Shown: positions 1-6,068 of the stretch, piece after piece
Layout: each line of letters opens with the position of its first letter
How positions within the stretch are numbered: position 1 is the first letter of the stretch
Assembly: GCA_022781015.1 (NCBI GenBank)
Contig: JALEUF010000059.1
Span: 1-6,967 of the forward strand
Reading direction: 5' to 3'
Length of the DNA: 6,967 nucleotides
Source of the DNA: Caryophanales bacterium
Lineage (GTDB): Bacteria; Bacillota_I; Bacilli_A; RFN20; CAG-826
Notes under the pieces: model-generated
What the model saw: the letters and a program-made list of their open reading frames with translations, nothing else
Databases searched by the model: none
What the model was told of the DNA's origin: nothing
Position numbers and translations under genes: made by a program

Positions 1-73
1 AACTAGTCCCCTGACAAGAGACTAGTCCTAATATAGATAAAGAAACTAATGATATATTTTTTGTTTTTTTCAT
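1..73 (-). CDS. Lipoprotein, N-terminal fragment (gene cut by the window edge)
   Basis: This partial gene is too short to show up in a length-filtered ORF search. The ATG at 73-71 opens a frame with no stop through to base 1. It encodes MKKTKNISLVSLSILGLVSC followed by QGTS. That is a complete lipoprotein signal peptide: a Lys-rich n-region, a hydrophobic stretch, and lipobox L-V-S-C with the lipidated Cys at residue 20. The ATG starts 2 nt after the malG stop codon, and AAAGG in the last malG codons (about 6 nt before the ATG) can serve as ribosome binding site. The gene is therefore probably co-transcribed and translationally coupled with the maltodextrin transporter. The mature protein lies outside the window, so its function is unknown. 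A surface-anchored glucan-degrading enzyme such as an amylase or pullulanase, or another glucan-binding lipoprotein, would suit the operon, but that is only inference from position. Confidence 0.8.
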   Translation of the reverse strand, partial: MKKTKNISLVSLSILGLVSCQGTS

Positions 74-75
74 AA

Positions 76-1005
76 CTAACCTTTGACGGCACCACCGGTA
101 ACGCCAGCAACATAATATTTTTGAGTGAACAAGAACAATAATGTCATTGGAAGAGCAATTACTACCGATCCAGCGGCATAACGGGTGTAATAGGAATTGA
201 ATAATTCCTTTTCGTTTGCCCATTTATATAATCCGATGGCAACAGTCCATTGAGGAGCGTTATTTAATCCGATGATATAGGAAGAAGTAACATAGTCTCC
301 CCAAGGAGCCATAAAGGATGTAAGTATGGTATAGACAATGATTGGTTTAGACAATGGTAAAATGATATCCCAGAATATCTGGGCTCTATTCGCCCCATCA
401 ATCATGGCAGCTTCATCGATGCTTCTTGAAATTGTATCGAAGAATCCTTTGGAGATGAAGAAGCCCATACCTGAGCCAGCAGAATATAGAATTACCAATG
501 CCCAGAATGAACCTTGTAAGTGGAATAAGTCTTTCATAACCCAATACATGATGATCATGGACAAGAATCCAGGGAACATTCCTAAAACTAGATTTAATTT
601 CATAAGGACTTCTCTTCCCTTGAAACGGAATCTAGACATAGAGTAGGCAACTACTAGGCAGAATAAAGTCGAAATGATGCAATTCAATACCGAGACAATC
701 AAGGTATTTAGGAACCATTGCAAGAAATAATTCCTACCAGTAGTAGCGATTATGTCATAGGCGTTTGTATTTGCATAGCTAGGTGCAGTCAATCCATTTT
801 CATCAGGTAAAGAGAACAAATAGGCGTAATTATGCCAAGTCCATTCTCCTTTTGCAGGATAGAAGCTAGCTGAGGCACCAGTGCTGGCAGAAAAGCTTTG
901 CAAGACAAGCCAAACAATAGGGGCAAGCCATATAATGGCGCAGACACCTAATATGATATAGATAATTGTAAGGGAAACAATACGCCCTGCTTTTTGTGAT
1001 TTCAT
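76..1005 (-). CDS. malG: Maltodextrin ABC transporter permease, MalG type
   Basis: This is the inner-membrane permease that pairs with MalF to form the sugar channel of a type I ABC importer. Its 309 residues match the usual family length. Hydrophobic segments fall at about 12-36, 98-122, 132-158, 166-188, 221-247 and 278-296, giving six helices. The cytoplasmic EAA loop that docks on the ATPase is well kept at 196-217, with E198-A-A, then D203-G204-A205, then I-L-P at 215-217. The C-terminus ends in GGAVKG, preceded by YYVAGVT. This tail is characteristic of maltose/maltodextrin MalG proteins, which favours an alpha-glucan substrate over other sugars. The ATG overlaps the malF TGA stop in an ATGA junction, and GGAGG lies 10 nt upstream, so translational coupling is likely. 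The stop is TAG. The start is chosen for the overlap and the Shine-Dalgarno sequence. Nothing looks truncated. The exact oligosaccharide cannot be read from the sequence. Confidence 0.95.
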   Translation of the reverse strand: MKSQKAGRIVSLTIIYIILGVCAIIWLAPIVWLVLQSFSASTGASASFYPAKGEWTWHNYAYLFSLPDENGLTAPSYANTNAYDIIATTGRNYFLQWFLNTLIVSVLNCIISTLFCLVVAYSMSRFRFKGREVLMKLNLVLGMFPGFLSMIIMYWVMKDLFHLQGSFWALVILYSAGSGMGFFISKGFFDTISRSIDEAAMIDGANRAQIFWDIILPLSKPIIVYTILTSFMAPWGDYVTSSYIIGLNNAPQWTVAIGLYKWANEKELFNSYYTRYAAGSVVIALPMTLLFLFTQKYYVAGVTGGAVKG

Positions 1006-3935
1006 TGGAACTGATCCTCCCTGCTAGACGAACTTGTCCTGTTGTACATGATAATTGATACGAAGGAACAAATTACGAATACGATGATGCCAATTGCAGA
1101 AGCCAAGCCATAATTAGCATTATTTGGCGAAGTTACTAATTTATATAAATAGGTAACTAATAAGTCAGTATAGCCAAGTTGCCCTCCGGCAATGACGTTA
1201 TTTGCAGGATTGCCTCCCGATAAGAAGTAAATAACACCGAAGTTGTTGACGTTTCCAATGAATGTCTGGATTAATCTTGGCCCAGTAACAAAGAAGATAT
1301 AAGGCATTGTAATCTTGATGAATTGAGTAAATGGATTAGCGCCATCAACCCTACTAGATTCATATAAATCATTAGGGATATTCATCAAGATGCCTGTTGT
1401 TTCAAGTATTGTATAAGGAATACCAACCCAGATATTGACTAAGATGATAATTAACTTAGTTCTTAAACCTTGTATATCGGCATCATTGGTAAATCTTAAT
1501 GTATATCCAAATGTCTGATACCACCACTTACCGAATGCACCGGTATCTTTCAATAAGACAGATAAAGCAATAAGTGATATAAATTGAGGTACGGCAATAG
1601 AAAGCATGAAGACAAATCTCCAGAATTTCTTAAATTTGACTCCTTGCTTATTAATCATAAGAGCAAAGATAATACCTAGGAAATAGTTAGCAAATGTTGC
1701 AACAATGGCCCAGACAAATGTCCAAACAAATGTTGATTGGAGGGCTTTTCCTAATCCTTGATAGGCACTAGCCTCACCAGGATTAAATATATCTTGGAAA
1801 TTTAGCCACCCAGCCCAAGAGAAGGTAGAAGCTGGAAAAACATGGTTCTTATCGAAATTAGTAAAGGCTACTAGAATTGACAATATCAAAGGCATTAATG
1901 TGAATAACAATACACCTAAAATTGGCAAGGCCAATAAAGCAGTATGGAAATTCTCATTAAGTAATGATGAGACTTGTTGTTTTAATGTTAATGGCTTTCC
2001 ATCATATGCGTTTGGATTGTCGTTAACATATTGCTCAAGATTAGCCTTTTGTTCTTCAATTCTCTTCGCAACTTCTTCATTAGATAAAGACTTTTCGATA
2101 ACTCTTACATATTTACTTGCAAGGGCATATTCAAGGCCATATTTGACTACTAATTCATCAGTCGCAATTGCACGAGCATAGGCTTTTGGAGAATAATCGA
2201 CAACATAGCCTTTATAATCCCTGTTGTAGGCTTTAGTGGCGTTTTTAACGTCTTCTTTCTTGCCGACTTTTATTTCTTTGACGGTAGGAAGAGAAAGGAT
2301 TTTGCCTTTTAGCGTCTTCAGCATGTCGTTATGCTGGAATAGCAAATCGGCTTTTTCCTCTTTTGAGCAAGAAGCTATTTTAGACTTGAATTCTTCATTT
2401 TCCTTATTTCTAAGTTCAATGATAGCGTTGCGTCTAGCATATATTCCTTCGTATTGCTTATTGATTTCATCTAGTCTAGCTTCATATTCAGCCTTGCTAG
2501 TTTCTCTTTTCGTTTTGTTTTCTTCATTAGCAGAAGCATAATCGACTAAACCGCTATTATAGATATCTTTGATTTCTTGGTAATGAGAATAGAAAAGGAT
2601 ATCCTTTTCAAAAGCAGCTTTCTTCGTGTAATAGACATTGAATTTGCCGTATTGAGAATGGTTTTCGACTGAATCTAATGTTGAGAAAGAAATATCATTC
2701 TTAGATAAATCATCGAGTTTAGAAGTTAAGATAAGCTTCTTTTGATTTTGCTTATCAATTAGTTTTTGCTTATGTTGCTTTAAAGAAACCAATATAGATT
2801 CTTTTCTAATCTTAGCATCTCTTAAAGAATGGTTTTTCTTAGATAAAGCATTATAGGCGTCATCTTTTTTAGGTTGGATACCCTTTTTAAGCAAGTCATC
2901 ATACATTAAATCAAGATCGGAAGAGGTTTGATTGTATGAAGCGACTAAAACATTAACTTCTTTTTCTAATGATGCAATCTTGTCGTTAAAGTAATACTTA
3001 CCTTCAATTTTGTTGATTTTGGCATCAATCTTATTGACTTTAGATAATAAGGCGAGTCTTTTCTTATGGAATTCTTTCCTATATTCGATAGTCCTTATAT
3101 ATACATATTTATAATAACGTTTATCGATAATTCTTTCTTTTTCGCTTAAAGAAGTATCCTTATCCGCTAATTCCTCCATGGCTTTCAAGACAGGGAGATA
3201 TCTATATTTAAGTTCTTTGTTAGATACGCTATAGAATTCACTAGAAGTGATATCTTCATCGATTTGATCTGAATATGGTTTAGAAGTATCCGCCCTTCTT
3301 ACAAAATCCTCGAAATGGGCAATTCTATAATTCTTATAACCTGAATCAATTGATTTCTTCCAGATGACAAAGAACAAGAAAATCGATAATATCCATAAAA
3401 TGGCGTAAACAAGGATTAAAACTGAATTGGAAGCTGGAACATGTTCGCAAAGTTCATCTCCTAAATCAGGGTCAAAGGTGCAGTTTCCTTCGTAGGATTT
3501 CTTTACGTCACCTAGTGAACCAAGAAGCCTAATGGAACCAACTCCACTAAAGAAAAACAAAAATAAGTAGGCTATTTCAAAAACTAACATCAATAAGCCG
3601 TTTACATATCTTCTATTAGCAATGTTGCTTACACCAAAGAAAAGAAAGGATAGCCTTCCCCAAATGTCATTAAATACGAATTTGTGATAAAGATCTTTGA
3701 ATATCTTTCCAATCCCTAATATTCCCTTATAAATTCCAAGTCCGACGACTTTGAAAAAGTTAAATAAGGATTTAAAGACATCAATTATAAAACTAAAAAC
3801 AAAGGCGAAAATTGCCTTAAAGAACTTTCCAATAGTAGATAGGATCCACATATAAGCTGGGAGTTTATCAACCTTTTTTGATAGGTTTGATTCTTCGCTT
3901 AATTCAAGTCCTACACTAGAATCTTGCTCTTCCAT
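1002..3935 (-). CDS. malF: Maltodextrin ABC transporter permease, MalF type, with a giant coiled-coil insert
   Basis: This permease partner of MalG is 977 residues long from the chosen start, against roughly 430-515 for most MalF proteins. In order: an amphipathic, Lys/Phe-rich N-terminal stretch (about 28-84); a segment typical of Gram-positive MalF (about 88-140, with W-x-x-L-S and N-G-L-L-M-L); a membrane helix at about 113-134; a loop with Cys152 and Cys163; a second helix at about 170-193; about 460 charged residues (197-657) rich in Lys, Glu and Asp with coiled-coil-like spacing; then the transport core from about 665. The core holds LMPLILSILVAFTNF, equivalent to LFPLVCTIAIAFTNY in E. 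coli MalF, and a divergent EAA loop (859-878, E-S-S then D-G-A and I-T-M-P). The chosen ATG has AAGGAG 9 nt upstream. A GTG 69 nt further upstream lies next to a hairpin and lacks such a site. The stop TGA overlaps malG. The frame is unbroken, so this is one protein. Confidence 0.93.
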   Translation of the reverse strand: MEEQDSSVGLELSEESNLSKKVDKLPAYMWILSTIGKFFKAIFAFVFSFIIDVFKSLFNFFKVVGLGIYKGILGIGKIFKDLYHKFVFNDIWGRLSFLFFGVSNIANRRYVNGLLMLVFEIAYLFLFFFSGVGSIRLLGSLGDVKKSYEGNCTFDPDLGDELCEHVPASNSVLILVYAILWILSIFLFFVIWKKSIDSGYKNYRIAHFEDFVRRADTSKPYSDQIDEDITSSEFYSVSNKELKYRYLPVLKAMEELADKDTSLSEKERIIDKRYYKYVYIRTIEYRKEFHKKRLALLSKVNKIDAKINKIEGKYYFNDKIASLEKEVNVLVASYNQTSSDLDLMYDDLLKKGIQPKKDDAYNALSKKNHSLRDAKIRKESILVSLKQHKQKLIDKQNQKKLILTSKLDDLSKNDISFSTLDSVENHSQYGKFNVYYTKKAAFEKDILFYSHYQEIKDIYNSGLVDYASANEENKTKRETSKAEYEARLDEINKQYEGIYARRNAIIELRNKENEEFKSKIASCSKEEKADLLFQHNDMLKTLKGKILSLPTVKEIKVGKKEDVKNATKAYNRDYKGYVVDYSPKAYARAIATDELVVKYGLEYALASKYVRVIEKSLSNEEVAKRIEEQKANLEQYVNDNPNAYDGKPLTLKQQVSSLLNENFHTALLALPILGVLLFTLMPLILSILVAFTNFDKNHVFPASTFSWAGWLNFQDIFNPGEASAYQGLGKALQSTFVWTFVWAIVATFANYFLGIIFALMINKQGVKFKKFWRFVFMLSIAVPQFISLIALSVLLKDTGAFGKWWYQTFGYTLRFTNDADIQGLRTKLIIILVNIWVGIPYTILETTGILMNIPNDLYESSRVDGANPFTQFIKITMPYIFFVTGPRLIQTFIGNVNNFGVIYFLSGGNPANNVIAGGQLGYTDLLVTYLYKLVTSPNNANYGLASAIGIIVFVICSFVSIIMYNRTSSSSREDQFQ

Positions 3936-3944
3936 ATGATTATT
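3936..3944 (-). promoter_or_regulatory. Spacer that decides the malF start
   Basis: Nine bases separate the AAGGAG ribosome binding site (3950-3945) from the ATG at 3935. This spacing supports initiation at 3935, which shortens the longest possible reading frame by 23 codons. Confidence 0.75.
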
Positions 3945-3950
3945 CTCCTT
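3945..3950 (-). promoter_or_regulatory. Ribosome binding site of malF
   Basis: AAGGAG on the minus strand is a near-complete anti-16S match. It is the only strong site between the malE stop and the malF coding region, and it fixes the start at 3935. Confidence 0.8.
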
Positions 3951-3959
3951 AATAATCCT

Positions 3960-3992
3960 TTCACCATCGCCCTCTTCCAAAGTAATGGTGAA
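3960..3992 (-). repeat. Inverted repeat with competing pairing just upstream of malF
   Basis: TTCACCAT (3992-3985 on the minus strand) and ATGGTGAA (3967-3960) are perfect 8-base complements separated by 17 bases. An overlapping alternative pairs CTCTTC (3995-3990) with GAAGAG (3977-3972) across 12 bases. The two stems share bases, so they exclude each other. The region ends about 10 bases before the malF ribosome binding site. Structure is seen in the sequence; a regulatory role is inference. Confidence 0.5.
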
Positions 3993-4002
3993 GAGACTAA
4001 AC

Positions 4003-4039
4003 ACTAAAGAGGGTGAGGTTATTCACCCCACCCTTTAGT
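4003..4039 (-). repeat. Strong hairpin in the malE-malF intergenic region
   Basis: On the minus strand, ACTAAA-GGGTG-GGG pairs with CCT-CACCC-(TC)-TTTAGT around the seven-base loop TGAATAA. This gives 14 base pairs including one G-U pair, with one two-base bulge. It begins 13 bases after the malE stop codon. No long U-run follows, so it is not a typical rho-independent terminator. In malE-malF intergenic regions of other bacteria, hairpins here protect the upstream malE mRNA from 3' exonucleases and so raise MalE over the permeases. The same role is inferred here; partial attenuation is the alternative. Confidence 0.72.
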
Positions 4040-4052
4040 TAATTTAAATTTA

Positions 4053-5381
4053 TTATGCTACTTGACGTAGTGGATTGAGTTGGTCTGTAAGGAATTGCTT
4101 CCATTCAGCTTCAGAAGTAAGAGGGGTTGTTGTTTTATCAGCAGTTACGTAACCCTTCATCATAACATCACCAATGGCTTTACCAACATCCCAATATCTA
4201 CCTTCGGCAGCTCTAGATTGAATAGCAGAATACTTAGCTTGTTCAATAAAGGCTGGTCCACCGATAGTTTGAGCTTCGGTATAGGCTGGATCTTGCAAGG
4301 CTTCCTTGTTGCATGGGAAGGAAGTTCTTAATTGATAACGGACGATTTGGGCTTCTTTTGTAGTTAGAAGTTTGGCTAATTTATGAGCAGTCTTTTGTTC
4401 TTCAGTCTTAGCGAAAGCATTAACGCCATATAGCTTGGTTCCAGAGAATGAACCTAATTGATGTCCATCAAGAGTTGGAAGCTTGCAGGCCTTTAACTGG
4501 CCAAGTTTGGCATCCAAGGACTTTTCGTTCCAGGTACCAGTGACAACAGCGGCTAATTCGCCATTAGTTGCGGCAGTTCCGATAACAGCATCATCACCAT
4601 TCAAGAAGGTATTTTTCTTTCCTTCGACTTTGGATTCAGCGTTATATTGGACAAATAGATCAGAAGTGGCTTTTGCCATCTTAGCACCAGCATCGCTATC
4701 CCAGGTGACATTATATCTTACACCATTGGTTCCATCTTCTTTCTTGACGGTTTCATACTTTAAGGAATCTGTTCCGCAGACGCCTTGAGCAAGGAAGAAT
4801 GAAGCGGCATACCAACCATCTGGAACATTCATGTAAACCTTTTTGCCTTTTTCGGCAGCCTTGGCTAATAGTCCTTCGAAAGTCTTGACATCTTCATCGC
4901 CTAAAACATCACCATCATAATAAAGGAAATACCCGTTATCAGTTGAAATAGGATATGCATATGTATCTTTGACACCATCAACGGTATAAGAAGCAGATTC
5001 GATAGAATTTTCAGTATCGTTAGCAGTAACGGTTTCAAGGTTCTTTCCGCCTAATTTTCTAACAACTTTCTTGTTGACTAGATTTCCAAGATGGTCATCA
5101 GCAAAAGCAAATAAAGAAGCATAGTTAGTGACAGTTGGGTCAGTAGCTATAGTAGTTCCACCATCAGCTTCAGAGCAGACGTTGAAGGAATATTTTATGA
5201 TATCGTTTGGATTTTCTTGATTGTGCTTATCAACAATAGCCTTAACGACTTGTTCTTCTTCAGCTGGTCCCCAAACAACGATTTTGGCATTTTCAGTAAC
5301 GGTAGTTCCAGATTGATTGCTGCCACCGCAGCTAGCAACGGTAAACATAGCAGCTGCTAAAACAAATAATGATTTTTTCAT
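4053..5381 (-). CDS. malE: Maltodextrin-binding lipoprotein, MalE type
   Basis: This is the extracellular solute-binding protein that captures malto-oligosaccharide and delivers it to MalF/MalG. It is 442 residues and lipid-anchored: the signal peptide ends in lipobox V-A-S-C with Cys18, followed by a Gly/Ser/Thr-rich linker. The mature part begins with the K-I-V-V-W-G strand usual for family 1 sugar-binding proteins. Y-A-Y-P at 151-154 and the following Y-Y-D resemble the hinge-side strands of MalE. The segments G-T-W (282-284) and G-T-K-L-Y-G-V-N-A-F (314-323) match the maltodextrin group. Aromatic candidates for stacking on sugar are W190, Y191, W284 and W397. W397 sits where the C-terminal binding-site Trp of E. 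coli MalE is expected. The mature protein has four further Cys (69, 202, 299, 357), so disulfides are possible. AGGAG lies 12 nt before the ATG, and 23 bases separate it from the upstream lipoprotein gene. Exact ligand size is not shown. Confidence 0.93.
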   Translation of the reverse strand: MKKSLFVLAAAMFTVASCGGSNQSGTTVTENAKIVVWGPAEEEQVVKAIVDKHNQENPNDIIKYSFNVCSEADGGTTIATDPTVTNYASLFAFADDHLGNLVNKKVVRKLGGKNLETVTANDTENSIESASYTVDGVKDTYAYPISTDNGYFLYYDGDVLGDEDVKTFEGLLAKAAEKGKKVYMNVPDGWYAASFFLAQGVCGTDSLKYETVKKEDGTNGVRYNVTWDSDAGAKMAKATSDLFVQYNAESKVEGKKNTFLNGDDAVIGTAATNGELAAVVTGTWNEKSLDAKLGQLKACKLPTLDGHQLGSFSGTKLYGVNAFAKTEEQKTAHKLAKLLTTKEAQIVRYQLRTSFPCNKEALQDPAYTEAQTIGGPAFIEQAKYSAIQSRAAEGRYWDVGKAIGDVMMKGYVTADKTTTPLTSEAEWKQFLTDQLNPLRQVA

Positions 5382-5393
5382 GTTAAATTAACT

Positions 5394-5398
5394 CTCCT
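5394..5398 (-). promoter_or_regulatory. Ribosome binding site of malE
   Basis: AGGAG lies 12 bases before the malE ATG, inside the 23-base gap after the upstream lipoprotein gene. No promoter is visible in this gap, so malE is read from the upstream promoter. Confidence 0.7.
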
Positions 5399-5404
5399 AA
5401 TAAA

Positions 5405-5905
5405 TTAAGCATGAAGTTTAATGGCCATACTTCCTGCATATGTGACAGTATCAGAAACCCATAATGGATGGTAGAAGAAATCATAGGTTCCAGCAACTTT
5501 TACTTTGCAGTTTCCGCCTGCGTTTTCAATGTTTTCATAAGCAGGTGATTTGCTATCCATTCCAGAATAGCCGAAGTCTCCACCCCAGTTGTCGTTGAAG
5601 ACAAATTTGAATTGTTCGCCAACAGCTAAAGTGATATTTTCGAGTTTCCATTCGGTCTTGTCGACTCTAGTAAAGTGAAGTTCAGCAATGTCTTTGCATT
5701 CGGTTGGCTTCCAGTTATGTCCTTGTGTAAAGGCACCTTCACCAGTGATTGCAAGATTGTACATGGTCTCTTCAATTGGGTCTGTCACTTGAGGATAATC
5801 TTCCTCATCTTCAGTTTGAGCTGGAGTTGAAGTTGGTTCACCACAAGCAAGTAGGCCTAAGGACATTAAGCAGAGTAGTCCGCAGCCAATTTTTTTGTTA
5901 ATCAT
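5405..5905 (-). CDS. Small surface lipoprotein with a possible starch-binding domain
   Basis: This is the first gene of the transporter operon and encodes 166 residues. A signal peptide ends in lipobox L-L-A-C with Cys21. A Thr/Pro/acidic linker (about 22-46) follows, then one compact domain (about 47-166). The domain contains F-K-F-V-F-N-D-N-W-G-G-D-F-G-Y (99-113) and, later, G-G-N-C-K-V-K-V-A-G-T-Y-D (130-142). This order of a W-G-x-x-F/Y-G strand followed by G-G-N-x-x-V-x-x-A-G-T-Y is like the beta-sandwich repeats of SusE/SusF-type and some amylase-linked starch-binding modules. W65, W86, W107 and W149 are candidate sugar-stacking residues. Cys70 and Cys133 could form a disulfide. The inferred role is to hold glucan at the surface and pass it to MalE. 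The domain assignment is from memory of motifs, not from a search, so it stays tentative; the lipoprotein nature is firm. AAGGAG lies 10 nt before the ATG. Confidence 0.85.
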   Translation of the reverse strand: MINKKIGCGLLCLMSLGLLACGEPTSTPAQTEDEEDYPQVTDPIEETMYNLAITGEGAFTQGHNWKPTECKDIAELHFTRVDKTEWKLENITLAVGEQFKFVFNDNWGGDFGYSGMDSKSPAYENIENAGGNCKVKVAGTYDFFYHPLWVSDTVTYAGSMAIKLHA

Positions 5906-5915
5906 TAATTACTTA

Positions 5916-5921
5916 CTCCTT
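5916..5921 (-). promoter_or_regulatory. Ribosome binding site of the first operon gene
   Basis: AAGGAG, embedded in GGAAAGGAG, lies 10 bases before the ATG at 5905. It supports that start for the small lipoprotein. Confidence 0.75.
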
Positions 5922-5938
5922 TCCAAAAATTAGTTTGG

Positions 5939-5952
5939 TGAAAGGGCTTTCA
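5939..5952 (-). promoter_or_regulatory. Second cre-like operator, in the leader
   Basis: The minus-strand sequence TGAAAGCCCTTTCA has six-base perfect arms. It matches 13 of 14 positions of the CcpA cre consensus TGWAARCGYTWWCW; the single departure is C for G at the centre. It lies about 76 bases downstream of the predicted transcription start and 34 bases before the start codon, where a bound regulator could act as a roadblock. A LacI-family sugar regulator other than CcpA could also use it. Confidence 0.6.
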
Positions 5953-6028
5953 ATATATGAATTTCGCTAAACACTAGTCGAGCAAACATGCCCAAATCAA
6001 CCTAGTAACTTTTGATCAACATGCGATT

Positions 6029-6057
6029 ATTTTAATAACATATTTAATTAATGTAAA
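6029..6057 (-). promoter_or_regulatory. Sigma-A-type promoter of the maltodextrin operon
   Basis: The -35 box TTTACA (6057-6052) and the -10 box TAAAAT (6034-6029) are separated by exactly 17 bases. Each differs from consensus at one position. A-rich tracts lie upstream. The expected transcription start is near 6022, giving a leader of about 117 bases. The -35 box is inside the first cre-like palindrome, so repressor binding would directly block RNA polymerase. This is the best promoter found between the rpmA terminator and the operon. Confidence 0.7.
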
Positions 6058-6068
6058 GGCTTACATTA
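6049..6068 (-). promoter_or_regulatory. First cre-like operator, overlapping the -35 box
   Basis: TAATGTAA and TTACATTA form perfect eight-base arms around a four-base centre. The inner 14 bases (6052-6065), TGTAAGCCTTTACA on the minus strand, match 13 of 14 positions of the cre consensus TGWAARCGYTWWCW. As in the leader site, the only departure is the centre, CC in place of CG. Its placement over the -35 box suggests carbon catabolite repression or repression by a LacI-family regulator. Confidence 0.7.

Noticed and set aside
2..28. Repeat of ACTAGTCC near the left edge as an attachment site or terminator
   Set aside because: It is only eight to nine bases, occurs inside the coding region of the truncated lipoprotein, and has no stem followed by a T-run.
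338..646. Open frame on the plus strand inside malG, and similar ones inside malF, malE and prp
   Set aside because: They lie antisense to well-supported genes, lack recognisable domains, and mirror the codon pattern of the real gene.
1965..3347. The malF insert as a sequencing or assembly artefact, or as a separate gene joined by readthrough
   Set aside because: The frame is continuous through the block. Base composition matches its surroundings, and no clear internal start with ribosome binding site or stop codon was seen.
3936..4004. Longer malF starting at a GTG at 4004
   Set aside because: No ribosome binding site precedes it, the GTG abuts the arm of the intergenic hairpin, and the added residues do not look like a permease N-terminus. 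The ATG at 3935 has AAGGAG at good spacing.
5906..6022. Riboswitch in the operon leader
   Set aside because: No known aptamer core or terminator/antiterminator pair was recognised in the leader. The only clear symmetry is the cre-like site and the short palindrome TTGATCAA at 6012-6019.
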